DNA of 16,823 bases from Methylotenera_A sp031429035 (GTDB taxonomy: Bacteria > Pseudomonadota > Gammaproteobacteria > Burkholderiales > Methylophilaceae). Location: positions 1-16,823 of the forward strand of contig JANOYU010000034.1 of assembly GCA_031429035.1 (NCBI GenBank), read 5' to 3'. The notes under the pieces were generated by a model. It worked only from the letters and a program-made list of their open reading frames with translations, did not search any database and was not told the origin of the DNA. The stretch's first letter is position 1, and every line of letters starts with the position of its first letter. Both the position numbers and the translations under genes were made by a program. This document shows, one piece after another, positions 7,195-14,297 of the stretch.

Positions 7195-7800
7195 ATGTTA
7201 CAAAAATTAAGAATTCTAGCTAGCTGTTGCGCGACTTTAACATTGTTAGGGTGTGCAGCTTCGCAAGCAAAATTAACTGCTGAACCAGCTATTTTTGATA
7301 ATATTCAGCCGACGCCTGCCAAAAAGATAATTTTTGACTTTGATGTTTCTTTAGAAAATAATAGTAGTTTCTTTGGAACAAAACGTTCTGTGGAGCAATG
7401 GACACAATATGCAGAAAATTTAGTAGAAAAAATTGAGGCGCTAGGATTGAAAGCAGACTTTACTATTAAATTTGAAAAATTTGCTTCACCAGACCCTTCA
7501 GGCAGAGAGCAACAAATGCAAGACGCAACTCATCTAGTTTGGCTTACAGAGGAGCGTGGAACTCTTTATGGAAGCTCGCTAATAGATGTATTTTGGAATG
7601 CTTCAGTTCTTCAATTAATTCCGAACGCTGAATATGGCCGCACTACTTATAAAAAATCTTCTAGCTACAAATATAAGTTTGTTGGTTGGGATTGTTTTAT
7701 TAACCAGAAGTTACACTCAGACGACTATACAAAAAACTGCTTGGACGCACATGCTAACTTTCAGATTGCGCAGCTTAAAAAAGCAGGCATTATCAAATAA
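7195..7800 (+). CDS. Putative lipoprotein of unknown function
   Basis: The 201-residue product begins with a lipoprotein signal peptide: positive start (MLQKLRIL), hydrophobic core, and lipobox LLGC with Cys20 as the lipidated residue. I chose ATG 7195 because AAAGAG lies six bases upstream; an in-frame TTG at 7180 would add five residues with no better support. The mature part is mixed alpha/beta, with KKIIFDFDVSLENN near the start and a central ATHLVWLTEERGTLYG segment. Two cysteines (WDCFINQ and KNCLDA) near the end could form a disulfide if exported. I do not recognise the family. It lies 36 bases after metK and before the ahcY promoter, so it may be co-transcribed with metK, yet nothing in it suggests a methyl-cycle role. 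Its codon use looks more AT-rich than its neighbours, which hints at later insertion. Confidence 0.78.
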   Translation: MLQKLRILASCCATLTLLGCAASQAKLTAEPAIFDNIQPTPAKKIIFDFDVSLENNSSFFGTKRSVEQWTQYAENLVEKIEALGLKADFTIKFEKFASPDPSGREQQMQDATHLVWLTEERGTLYGSSLIDVFWNASVLQLIPNAEYGRTTYKKSSSYKYKFVGWDCFINQKLHSDDYTKNCLDAHANFQIAQLKKAGIIK

Positions 7801-7824
7801 CGGCATATTTAATAAACCGCATTT

Positions 7825-7852
7825 TTGACAATCTGAACGATTTCGCTATAAT
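7825..7852 (+). promoter_or_regulatory. Consensus sigma-70 promoter for ahcY
   Basis: A perfect -35 TTGACA (7825-7830) and a perfect -10 TATAAT (7847-7852) are separated by 16 bases. Initiation is expected near 7859, about 17 bases before the first stem of the SAH riboswitch. Both hexamers match fully, so basal initiation should be strong, with control left to the downstream riboswitch. Confidence 0.9.
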
Positions 7853-7875
7853 GCGCTCTATCAAGCAGTAAAAAT

Positions 7876-7974
7876 TAACCGAGGAACGTTGCGAAGCCAT
7901 TGCTTTTAAATAAAGCGTGGCTCTAGGCTCGGTTAGGTGCAAGCAAATACAAAAGCACCTCGCAAACGGCGTTC
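7876..7974 (+). promoter_or_regulatory. SAH riboswitch aptamer upstream of ahcY
   Basis: This matches the S-adenosylhomocysteine riboswitch known upstream of ahcY in beta- and gammaproteobacteria. P1 is TAACCGAG (7876-7883) with CTCGGTTA (7928-7935). An inner hairpin pairs 7895-7906 with 7912-7922. P4 is AGGTGC (7935-7940) with GCACCT (7955-7960). The pseudoknot P2 is GAACGTTG (7884-7891) with CGGCGTTC (7967-7974), including two G-U pairs. The conserved strings GAGGA-CG-TGC, AGGCTCG and ACGGCG are present, while the common GAGCG/CGCTC pairing is changed on both sides to GAACG/CGTTC, a compensatory change. SAH binding is expected to raise expression of ahcY, whose product removes SAH. Confidence 0.93.
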
Positions 7975-8026
7975 ACTTTATTAACCGATTATTGGTTGCT
8001 TAAAGTGAAGCGCCGTTTTTGTTTTT
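7966..8026 (+). terminator. Riboswitch-controlled intrinsic terminator
   Basis: The 5' arm 7966-7980 (ACGGCGTTCACTTTA) pairs with 8001-8016 with only G8010 bulged. A small inner hairpin (AACC 7983-7986 with GGTT 7994-7997) caps it, and TTTTTGTTTTT follows at 8016-8026. The 5' arm contains the entire 3' strand of the riboswitch pseudoknot (7967-7974), so terminator and ligand-bound aptamer exclude each other. It ends before the ahcY Shine-Dalgarno AGGA at 8061-8064. Confidence 0.9.
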
Positions 8027-8072
8027 GGCGACCGCATTTAGCCCAATAGTCACACATTTTAGGATATTAAAA

Positions 8073-9509
8073 ATGAATACTGTGACCGATACTAAACAAA
8101 AAACTAAAGATTATATTGTGGCCGACATTGGCCTAGCGGCTTTTGGCCGTAAAGAAATTGCCATTGCCGAAACCGAAATGCCAGGCTTAATGATGATTCG
8201 TGAAGAATTTGCCATTACCCAGCCGTTAAAAGGCGCGCGCATTACTGGCAGCCTGCACATGACGATTCAAACTGCTGTATTGATTGAAACACTGAAAGAT
8301 TTGGGTGCGGATGTGCGTTGGGCGTCATGCAATATTTACTCCACCCAAGACCATGCGGCGGCGGCGATTGCAGCTGGTGGCACGCCAGTATTTGCCATTA
8401 AAGGCGAAACGCTTACCGAATATTGGGATTACACGCACCGCATTTTTGAGTGGGCAGATGGCCAAGATGGTAAACCAACGTACACCAACATGATTTTGGA
8501 TGATGGTGGCGATGCGACCTTGCTATTGCACCTTGGTACGCGTGCAGAAAAAGATTTAAGCGTGATTTCAAAACCAACGTCTGAAGAAGAAATTTGCTTG
8601 TTTGATGCGATTAAAGCCAAACTAAAAACTGACCCAACTTGGTATTCTGTACGCTTGGCTGCAATTATAGGCGTAACCGAAGAAACCACTACGGGTGTTC
8701 ATAGACTGTATCAAATGCATAAAGAGGGTAAATTGGCCTTCCCAGCGATTAACGTCAACGATTCAGTGACTAAATCTAAATTCGATAATCTATATGGTTG
8801 CCGTGAATCATTGGTAGATGCGATTAAACGCGCAACCGACGTAATGATTGCAGGTAAAGTGGCTGTGGTAGCGGGCTATGGTGACGTAGGTAAAGGTTCT
8901 GCACAAGCATTGCGTGCGCTTTCTGCCCAAGTTTGGGTAACAGAAATTGACCCGATTTGCGCATTACAAGCGGCGATGGAAGGTTATAGAGTTGTTACGA
9001 TGGATTATGCAGCAGAACATGCAGATATTTTTGTAACGGCAACTGGTAATTACCATGTGATTACGCACGACCACATGGCGAAAATGAAAGACCAAGCCAT
9101 TGTGTGTAACATTGGCCATTTTGATAACGAAATTGATGTTTCAAGCCTAGAAAAATACAAATGGGATGAAATTAAGCCGCAAGTAGATCATGTTGAGTTT
9201 CCAAACGGTAAAAAAATTATTCTGTTAGCTAAAGGTCGTTTAGTGAATTTAGGTTGCGGAACTGGTCATCCTTCATACGTAATGAGCTCTAGCTTTGCAA
9301 ACCAAACCATTGCGCAAATTGAGTTATTTACGCGCCAAGCCGATTACCCAGTGGGAGTGTATGTGTTGCCAAAACATTTGGATGAAAAAGTAGCGGTGTT
9401 ACAATTGAAGAAATTAAACGCACAATTGACGCGTTTAAGTGAAACGCAAGCGGCATATATTGGCGTATCGCAAGATGGCCCTTACAAGCCAGATACTTAT
9501 CGTTATTAA
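8073..9509 (+). CDS. ahcY: Adenosylhomocysteinase
   Basis: AhcY reversibly hydrolyses S-adenosylhomocysteine to adenosine and homocysteine, relieving product inhibition of methyltransferases. The 478-residue protein carries the NAD-binding loop GYGDVGKGSA (about 268-277), the substrate region TEYWDYTHR (115-123), LDDGGDATLL (142-151), NLGCGTGHPS (392-401) and the C-terminal YKPDTYRY, which reaches into the partner subunit's NAD site. The segment around 155-190 is the extra loop found in the longer bacterial forms, explaining a length above 430. I chose ATG 8073, with AGGA eight bases upstream. An in-frame TTG at 8019 lies in the terminator T-tract and would add 18 non-conserved residues. The gene is controlled by the SAH riboswitch and leads a unit with the small membrane gene and metF. 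Confidence 0.98.
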   Translation: MNTVTDTKQKTKDYIVADIGLAAFGRKEIAIAETEMPGLMMIREEFAITQPLKGARITGSLHMTIQTAVLIETLKDLGADVRWASCNIYSTQDHAAAAIAAGGTPVFAIKGETLTEYWDYTHRIFEWADGQDGKPTYTNMILDDGGDATLLLHLGTRAEKDLSVISKPTSEEEICLFDAIKAKLKTDPTWYSVRLAAIIGVTEETTTGVHRLYQMHKEGKLAFPAINVNDSVTKSKFDNLYGCRESLVDAIKRATDVMIAGKVAVVAGYGDVGKGSAQALRALSAQVWVTEIDPICALQAAMEGYRVVTMDYAAEHADIFVTATGNYHVITHDHMAKMKDQAIVCNIGHFDNEIDVSSLEKYKWDEIKPQVDHVEFPNGKKIILLAKGRLVNLGCGTGHPSYVMSSSFANQTIAQIELFTRQADYPVGVYVLPKHLDEKVAVLQLKKLNAQLTRLSETQAAYIGVSQDGPYKPDTYRY

Positions 9510-9527
9510 TCAGAAAGTGACTTGCAC

Positions 9528-9881
9528 ATGAAATTACTCGTCGGCTGGCTATTAAACGCACTGGCATTGCTGGGCGTGGCTTATTTAGTGCCAGGTATTC
9601 ATGTGCAAAGCTTTTTAATTGCAGCCATTGCGGCGGTGGTGATTGGTTTGGCGAATATGTTGATTAAGCCGATTTTGGTGATATTCACATTGCCAGTTAC
9701 TATTATCACATTGGGTTTATTTATTTTTGTGATTAATGGCGTGCTATTTTGGGGCGTAGGGCATTTTCTTCAGGGCTTCGAGGTAAATACACTCAAAGCG
9801 GGCATTATTGGCGCATTTGCATACAGTGTTATTTCGTGGATTCTATCTGCGATAGTGATCGATAAAGATAAAAAAGACTAA
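9528..9881 (+). CDS. Phage holin family 4 / YvlD-like membrane protein
   Basis: A 117-residue hydrophobic protein with four predicted helices (about 4-22, 29-49, 53-77 and 87-110) and a charged end (DKDKKD). The helix II/III pattern GLANMLIKPILVIFTLPVTIITLGLF is split by a conserved-looking NxxIKP turn typical of the 'phage holin 4' (YvlD) family. Despite the family name, no phage lysis gene is nearby and most members are chromosomal with unknown function. ATG 9528 is preferred; an in-frame TTG at 9522 adds two residues. It lies 18 bases after ahcY and 45 before metF. To my knowledge this ahcY - small membrane gene - metF order recurs in betaproteobacteria, so it is probably under the same SAH control. 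Confidence 0.85.
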   Translation: MKLLVGWLLNALALLGVAYLVPGIHVQSFLIAAIAAVVIGLANMLIKPILVIFTLPVTIITLGLFIFVINGVLFWGVGHFLQGFEVNTLKAGIIGAFAYSVISWILSAIVIDKDKKD

Positions 9882-9926
9882 AACACTTATATCTTTCTCA
9901 TGCTTTGTAAAGTTTAAAATAAAAAT

Positions 9927-10763
9927 ATGAAAAATATCCCTATTAGTTTTGAGTTTTTTCCGCCAAAAACGGCGGAGGGCATTGCCAACTTGCGCGAAAC
10001 GCGTGCGCAGCTGGCACAATTTAAGCCTGAGTTTTTCTCGGTGACTTTTGGTGCGGGTGGCTCAACCACTGATAGAACCAAAGAAACTGTGTTTGAAATG
10101 CAAGCAGAAGGCCACCAAGCCGCGCCGCATATTTCGTGCATATCATCTAGCAAAGATGAGATTCGGGAGCTGTTAACCGCATACAAAGCGCATAACATTA
10201 AACGCCTAGTCACTTTGCGTGGCGATGTGCCTTCTGGCGAAGTGAGTGTGGGCGATTTTAAATATGCCAATGAGCTAGTGCAGTTTATTCGCCAAGAAAC
10301 AGGTGATTGGTTTCACTTAGAAGTAGCAGCCTACCCAGAGTTTCACCCAGAAGCGATTTCTGCCGCCAAAGATATGGCTAATTTTAAACGCAAAATTGAA
10401 GCGGGCGCAAACTCGGCTATTACGCAATATTTTTACAATGCCGATGCGTATTTTAGGTTTGTAGAAAGTTGCCGCAAAGACGGCATTAACGTGCCGATTG
10501 TGCCAGGTGTGATGCCAATTTATAACTACACACAACTTGCAAGATTTTCGGGCATTTGTGGCGCAGAGATTCCACGTTGGTTGCGTTTGCGCCTAGAAGC
10601 TTATGCAGATGATATGCCATCGCTACGCGCATTGGGCATAGATGTGGTGAGTGAGCTTTGCGAGCGCTTATTGACTTGGGGCGTGCCTAGCTTGCATTTT
10701 TATACGCTTAATCAAGCTGGCGTTATTTCCAATATTATCCAAAATATTGGCGTACAAAAATAA
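9927..10763 (+). CDS. metF: 5,10-methylenetetrahydrofolate reductase
   Basis: MetF is an FAD enzyme reducing methylene-THF to methyl-THF, the methyl donor for methionine synthase. The 278-residue protein has SFEFFPPKT (7-15), the family start containing the catalytic glutamate, SVTFGAGGST (38-47), LRGD (98-101) in the flavin region, and AITQYFYNAD with PGVMPI (folate and barrel positions). Length is a little under the E. coli enzyme. The Shine-Dalgarno is weak (AAAG then an A-rich spacer). It is the last gene of the ahcY unit and converges with smg, the stops being five bases apart, with no strong terminator hairpin in the gap. Placement with ahcY joins homocysteine production and its remethylation. 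Confidence 0.96.
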   Translation: MKNIPISFEFFPPKTAEGIANLRETRAQLAQFKPEFFSVTFGAGGSTTDRTKETVFEMQAEGHQAAPHISCISSSKDEIRELLTAYKAHNIKRLVTLRGDVPSGEVSVGDFKYANELVQFIRQETGDWFHLEVAAYPEFHPEAISAAKDMANFKRKIEAGANSAITQYFYNADAYFRFVESCRKDGINVPIVPGVMPIYNYTQLARFSGICGAEIPRWLRLRLEAYADDMPSLRALGIDVVSELCERLLTWGVPSLHFYTLNQAGVISNIIQNIGVQK

Positions 10764-10768
10764 AAAAG

Positions 10769-11227
10769 TTATTGCAGTGTAAGCCCGCGCGGGTTAAACA
10801 TGGCGTCTTCTACAAATAAGTAATCTTTCTCGCGACCCGCATTCCACAAGGCAATCATGGTTATCCAGCGCATTTCTTCAATAGAAATTTGCTGTTGTTT
10901 TAATGCCATGGCGCGGTCAATAATCAAATCGCGCTCTACATCGTTAATCACATTGGCTTGCTGCAAAAACAGAATAAAACTAATGCTTTCTAGGTTAATT
11001 TTTTTCTGCTCAAGCTCTGCAAATATGCGCATGCCAGTTTTTTGGTGTGAGTAAACGGCCATAGGTTGATTGAGCATGGTTTTCATCTCATCAAACCAAT
11101 TTACCGCGCCAGAAATATCTGATTGTGCAAAACCAGCCGCAGAAAGCTCTTGCGCCAGTACCTCGTTATTGGGCATGGCGTGGTGGGCAAAGTAATTTTC
11201 AAACATGAATACTAAAACTTCAAACAT
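10769..11227 (-). CDS. smg: Smg family protein (DUF494)
   Basis: A 152-residue acidic, largely helical protein matching the Smg/DUF494 family: the start MFEVLVFMFENYF is the family signature, and the C-terminal half (about 85-135) has DVERDLIIDRAMAL and the EMRWITMIALWN segment. The biochemical role is not established; the family is repeatedly found next to dprA, as here. The ATG is preceded by GAGGA seven bases upstream, a strong ribosome site. It lies 75 bases downstream of dprA on the same strand, with an inverted repeat between them, so it may be co-transcribed or have its own promoter. Confidence 0.92.
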   Translation of the reverse strand: MFEVLVFMFENYFAHHAMPNNEVLAQELSAAGFAQSDISGAVNWFDEMKTMLNQPMAVYSHQKTGMRIFAELEQKKINLESISFILFLQQANVINDVERDLIIDRAMALKQQQISIEEMRWITMIALWNAGREKDYLFVEDAMFNPRGLTLQ

Positions 11228-11281
11228 AGTTTATCCTCATTTATTAAAGATGGAATCTATTTTTATTATTAGTATTCCTGC

Positions 11282-11296
11282 GCTTAAATTTTAAGC
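11282..11296. repeat. Inverted repeat GCTTAAA-T-TTTAAGC
   Basis: A perfect seven-base inverted repeat with one central base in the 75-base gap between dprA and smg. There is no T-run beside it on the minus strand, so it is not a convincing terminator. An operator-like site for smg is possible, but I have no other support. Confidence 0.4.
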
Positions 11297-11302
11297 CAAA
11301 AC

Positions 11303-12451
11303 TTAAACTAAGCGCTGATATTGACCGCCTTGTAAGACTGTAATTTTACTATCAAGTTCTAACATCATCAGCATGGCGGAAAGCGCTTCTGTCGTCAACC
11401 CAGAAAGTGTGAGCAAGGTTTCAAAATTAGTTGCATCAAAACCCATCAACGCTAGCACTGTATTGGTTTCTGCGGCAATACCCACTTCATTATCTGTCAC
11501 CTCGATTAGTCCAGTTGGGCTATTCGTAGCGGGCAATTTTTTTAACCCTTGCCAGTTAATTTCTTCCAGAATATCTTGCGTGTTTTCTACCAGTTTAGCA
11601 CCTTGTTTTATTAAGTGATGGCAGCCTTTGGTAACAGGCGAATGTATCGAGCCTGGAATCGCAAATATTTCACGCCCTTGCTCTGCCGCTAGCCTAGCAG
11701 TAATGAGTGAGCCGCTGCCGATATTAGCTTCTACCACCAAGCAGCCTAAACTTAAGCCGCTGATTAGCCTGTTGCGGCGCGGAAAATTTTGCGCTTTAGA
11801 TGGCGTGCCAAGTGGGAACTCTGAAAGTATCAAACCGCGCTCGGCAATTTTGTGTGCTAAATCACGATGCCGCGCCGGGTAAACAATATCTAAACCTGTG
11901 CCTACTACCGCAATAGTTGCGCCACTGGCTTGCCCATTTTTAGCTTTTAGGGCGCCACGGTGTGCCGCGCCATCAATACCTAGCGCCATGCCGCTTACTA
12001 CGCATAAGCCATGTTCGCATAAGCTTTGTGCAAAATCCTCGGCATTTTTTTCGCCTTGAGGTGTGGCGCTGCGGCTGCCTACCATGGCAATGCTGGGGTG
12101 ATTTAGCCAACGTAGCTGCCCTAACGCATACAATATTGCGGGTGGATTAACTATTTCGAGTAATTTTTGCGGGTAGTCACTATCGGCTAAAGTAACAATA
12201 TGGGCATTGTCTTTTTGCAACCAATCAAGCGTTGCAGAAATCGCCTCTGTATTAATGCCAGCATTAATTTTACGGGCAATATCTTCATCAACAACCTCGC
12301 GCAGTTGGCTGATGCTAGCACTATAAATCGCCTCAGGCGAGCCAAATTTAGTTAGTAATTGGCAAAGCCCCGCGTTGCCCAAGCCTAAGGTTTGATGCAG
12401 CGCCACCCATAAAGAAACTTCATTTTGTTGCGTATGGGCTAAAGACGCCAT
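11303..12451 (-). CDS. dprA: DNA processing protein DprA
   Basis: DprA binds incoming single-stranded DNA during natural transformation, shields it and loads RecA. The 382-residue protein has a helical N-terminal region (1-75), a Rossmann-like core with MVGSRSATPQG (123-133), SGMALGIDGAAH (153-164), TGLDIVYPARH (185-195) and NFPRRNRLISGLS (222-234), the last two shaping the DNA-binding pocket, and a C-terminal winged-helix-like domain (about 325-382). All core motifs are intact, so the gene looks functional. It follows the LysM gene with a two-base gap and is probably translated from the same message. Presence of dprA alone does not prove natural competence, since it is widely kept. Confidence 0.97.
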   Translation of the reverse strand: MASLAHTQQNEVSLWVALHQTLGLGNAGLCQLLTKFGSPEAIYSASISQLREVVDEDIARKINAGINTEAISATLDWLQKDNAHIVTLADSDYPQKLLEIVNPPAILYALGQLRWLNHPSIAMVGSRSATPQGEKNAEDFAQSLCEHGLCVVSGMALGIDGAAHRGALKAKNGQASGATIAVVGTGLDIVYPARHRDLAHKIAERGLILSEFPLGTPSKAQNFPRRNRLISGLSLGCLVVEANIGSGSLITARLAAEQGREIFAIPGSIHSPVTKGCHHLIKQGAKLVENTQDILEEINWQGLKKLPATNSPTGLIEVTDNEVGIAAETNTVLALMGFDATNFETLLTLSGLTTEALSAMLMMLELDSKITVLQGGQYQRLV

Positions 12452-12453
12452 TA

Positions 12454-13608
12454 TTAAGGCGTTTGCACACTATCTAGCGTATAAATGGCATCGGTGGTGT
12501 TCATAATTAAACCATAAGATATTTTATCAAAGGTTCTAAATACCATCAGCAAGCCCACGCGCTCATCTGGCAATTTTACTTGGCCAGGTTTCAGTTCTAC
12601 TTGCGATTGCTGGCGCTCTTTTTCAAAATTGACTACTTTTTTACCATCTGCCCCTGTGTAAACATCAAAATTTAGTTCTTTTAATTTTTTCTGTTCTGGC
12701 GTTACTTGATTCGTTTTTGGATCTTTGTATTCTGGGTCGGTAATAATTCTGCCATAACGGCTAATTGCCAACACGTGACCTTCTTCTAAGCCATCTCTTT
12801 TACCACGGTTAATAGATACTACCGTATTTGGCCCACCTTCTGCCACGCCACCATAAATACGCATAATGCGGCCATTAATGGCTTTATCTGGTGCGTGTGG
12901 CACAAAGCTACTTTTAAATTCATCGGCCGAAACCACTAAACGGTCTTTGGCAAAAATTTCTTCTTTGGCACGCACAATGTCGCCTGTGGCAGGGTTGCCA
13001 AAGCGCGCAATATTAACATCACCTAAATAAATGGCTTCTGTACCTAATGATTCTTTTGTATCAGGGTCAGTAAGTTGTTCACCCGGACGGTAAATGTTCC
13101 AATGTGTGCCTTCGCCTTCTTTAATGCCGTTTACATAAATGCGCGTGCCAGGGCTTAAAATCACGCGGTTATCTGGGCCAGATATAATGCGTGGCGCGGC
13201 ATCTAATTTGCCGTTTTCAATCAGTAAAGGTTGGCTTAAAAACGGCGTAATTACGCTAGGTGAAATAGTTTGGATGGCTTCGGCTGCTAGCGGCTCTTCA
13301 ATAATGCCTGGCTCAAGTACCACTGTTTCGCGCACCAATTTTAGTTGTGGGCTGCCACTGCTGGTGTCTAGCACCACCACATCGCCTGGGTAAATACGGT
13401 GCGGATTTTTAATATCGGCACGGTTCATACGCCACACTTTTGGCCACTGCCATGGGTCTTTTAAAAATTTGCCAGAAATGCCCCACAGCGTATCGCCTTT
13501 TACAACCACATGGCGATCAGGTGCGTTTTTTTGTAGCGCAATTTCATCAGCAAAAGCATTCAAGCTTAAGCAGCTAAGCACAAGCAGCGTTATAATACGT
13601 TTTTTCAT
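12454..13608 (-). CDS. Exported LysM peptidoglycan-binding protein
   Basis: The 384-residue precursor has a Sec signal peptide (1-20, ending AFA before DE) and one LysM domain at about 32-81, with VKGDTLWGISGKF at its start and IYPGDVVVLD at its end. The inserted KDPWQWPKVWRMN is the pattern of the betaproteobacterial group encoded beside dprA. The remaining 300 residues have repeated beta-rich segments (VILSPGTRIYVNGI, GRIMRIYGG, DGLEEGHVLAISRYG) and no catalytic motif I recognise. It likely acts in the periplasm at the cell wall. The ATG is preceded by GAGG seven bases upstream. It is the first gene of a unit with dprA (two-base gap) and perhaps smg, and is divergent from def. Confidence 0.92.
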   Translation of the reverse strand: MKKRIITLLVLSCLSLNAFADEIALQKNAPDRHVVVKGDTLWGISGKFLKDPWQWPKVWRMNRADIKNPHRIYPGDVVVLDTSSGSPQLKLVRETVVLEPGIIEEPLAAEAIQTISPSVITPFLSQPLLIENGKLDAAPRIISGPDNRVILSPGTRIYVNGIKEGEGTHWNIYRPGEQLTDPDTKESLGTEAIYLGDVNIARFGNPATGDIVRAKEEIFAKDRLVVSADEFKSSFVPHAPDKAINGRIMRIYGGVAEGGPNTVVSINRGKRDGLEEGHVLAISRYGRIITDPEYKDPKTNQVTPEQKKLKELNFDVYTGADGKKVVNFEKERQQSQVELKPGQVKLPDERVGLLMVFRTFDKISYGLIMNTTDAIYTLDSVQTP

Positions 13609-13668
13609 TGCATGACCTCGGTCAAAATAGCGGCAAAAATAATGTAAGGTATCCGCGAAATTGCATTA

Positions 13669-13698
13669 AATTTATCACGTAATCCATTCAACAATCAA
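13669..13698 (-). promoter_or_regulatory. Candidate promoter for LysM-dprA unit
   Basis: On the minus strand TTGATT (13698-13693) and TAAATT (13674-13669) are 18 bases apart, each matching four of six consensus bases, and a TGA precedes the -10 as in extended -10 promoters. It is about 60 bases upstream of the ATG. The match is modest in an AT-rich region. Confidence 0.3.
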
Positions 13699-13738
13699 GC
13701 TTTTTTCAAAAAACAGAACTTTTTATTGCTTGCATTGT

Positions 13739-13747
13739 TGATATAAG
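13739..13747 (+). promoter_or_regulatory. Candidate extended -10 promoter for def-fmt
   Basis: TGATATAAG has the TGn extension and five of six -10 bases (TATAAG, 13742-13747), 33 bases before the def ATG. No good -35 hexamer is present at normal spacing, which extended -10 promoters can tolerate. An oligo-T/oligo-A stretch (13701-13713) lies upstream and may bend the DNA. Confidence 0.4.
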
Positions 13748-13780
13748 ACAACACTTTTATTTTTAAACTATTTTTAAGCC

Positions 13781-14296
13781 ATGGCAAAACTGACAATACT
13801 TAATTATCCAGATGCGCGTTTGCACACCATAGCCAAGCCGGTGCAAGTGGTAAACGATGACATTCGCACGCTAATTGCAGACATGGCAGAAACCATGTAT
13901 GACGCGCCAGGCATAGGTTTGGCGGCCACGCAAGTCGATCAACATATTCAACTATTGTTGGTAGATACCAGCAAAGAACAAAACGATTTACAGGTGTTTA
14001 TTAATCCAAAAATCGTTGCTAAGAATGGCGAGCAAGATTACGAAGAAGGTTGTTTATCGGTGCCAGGTGTTTACGAGACAGTGACGCGAGCAGAAAAAAT
14101 TACCGTGGAAGCGCTAGATGCCAACGGTAAAAAATTTAAACTTAATGCCGAAGGTTTACTAAGCGTGTGTATTCAGCATGAAATGGACCATCTATTGGGC
14201 AAAGTGTTTGTAGAATATTTATCACCGTTAAAACGCAACCGCATTCGCGCAAAGATGCAAAAGCATAATCGCGAAATTGAACGAAACAGCTATTAG
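13781..14296 (+). CDS. def: Peptide deformylase
   Basis: Def removes the N-formyl group from new proteins using a bound metal, usually Fe2+. The 171-residue protein has all three motifs: GIGLAATQ (44-51), EGCLS (89-93, metal ligand Cys91) and QHEMDHL (132-138, ligands His133 and His137, catalytic Glu134). Length and the basic C-terminal helix (KRNRIRAKMQKHNRE) fit the gram-negative type. The ATG has only a weak AAG upstream. It ends one base before fmt, the usual def-fmt pair in which Fmt adds the formyl group that Def later removes. Confidence 0.97.
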   Translation: MAKLTILNYPDARLHTIAKPVQVVNDDIRTLIADMAETMYDAPGIGLAATQVDQHIQLLLVDTSKEQNDLQVFINPKIVAKNGEQDYEEGCLSVPGVYETVTRAEKITVEALDANGKKFKLNAEGLLSVCIQHEMDHLLGKVFVEYLSPLKRNRIRAKMQKHNREIERNSY

Positions 14297-14297
14297 C

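Noticed and set aside
7801..7824. Terminator after the lipoprotein gene
   Set aside because: Only a three-base CGG/CCG stem with a long AT loop precedes the T-run; too weak to claim.
8019..8072. N-terminal extension of ahcY from TTG 8019
   Set aside because: It begins inside the terminator T-tract, encodes non-conserved residues and lacks a ribosome site; ATG 8073 has AGGA at the right distance.
10782..10795. Palindrome CCCGCGCGGG near the convergent metF/smg ends as a bidirectional terminator
   Set aside because: It is inside the smg coding end, has no loop and no adjacent T-run on either strand.
14277..14297. TTG start for fmt inside def
   Set aside because: The seven extra residues are not part of the family start; ATG 14298 begins the conserved FAGTPEFA region.
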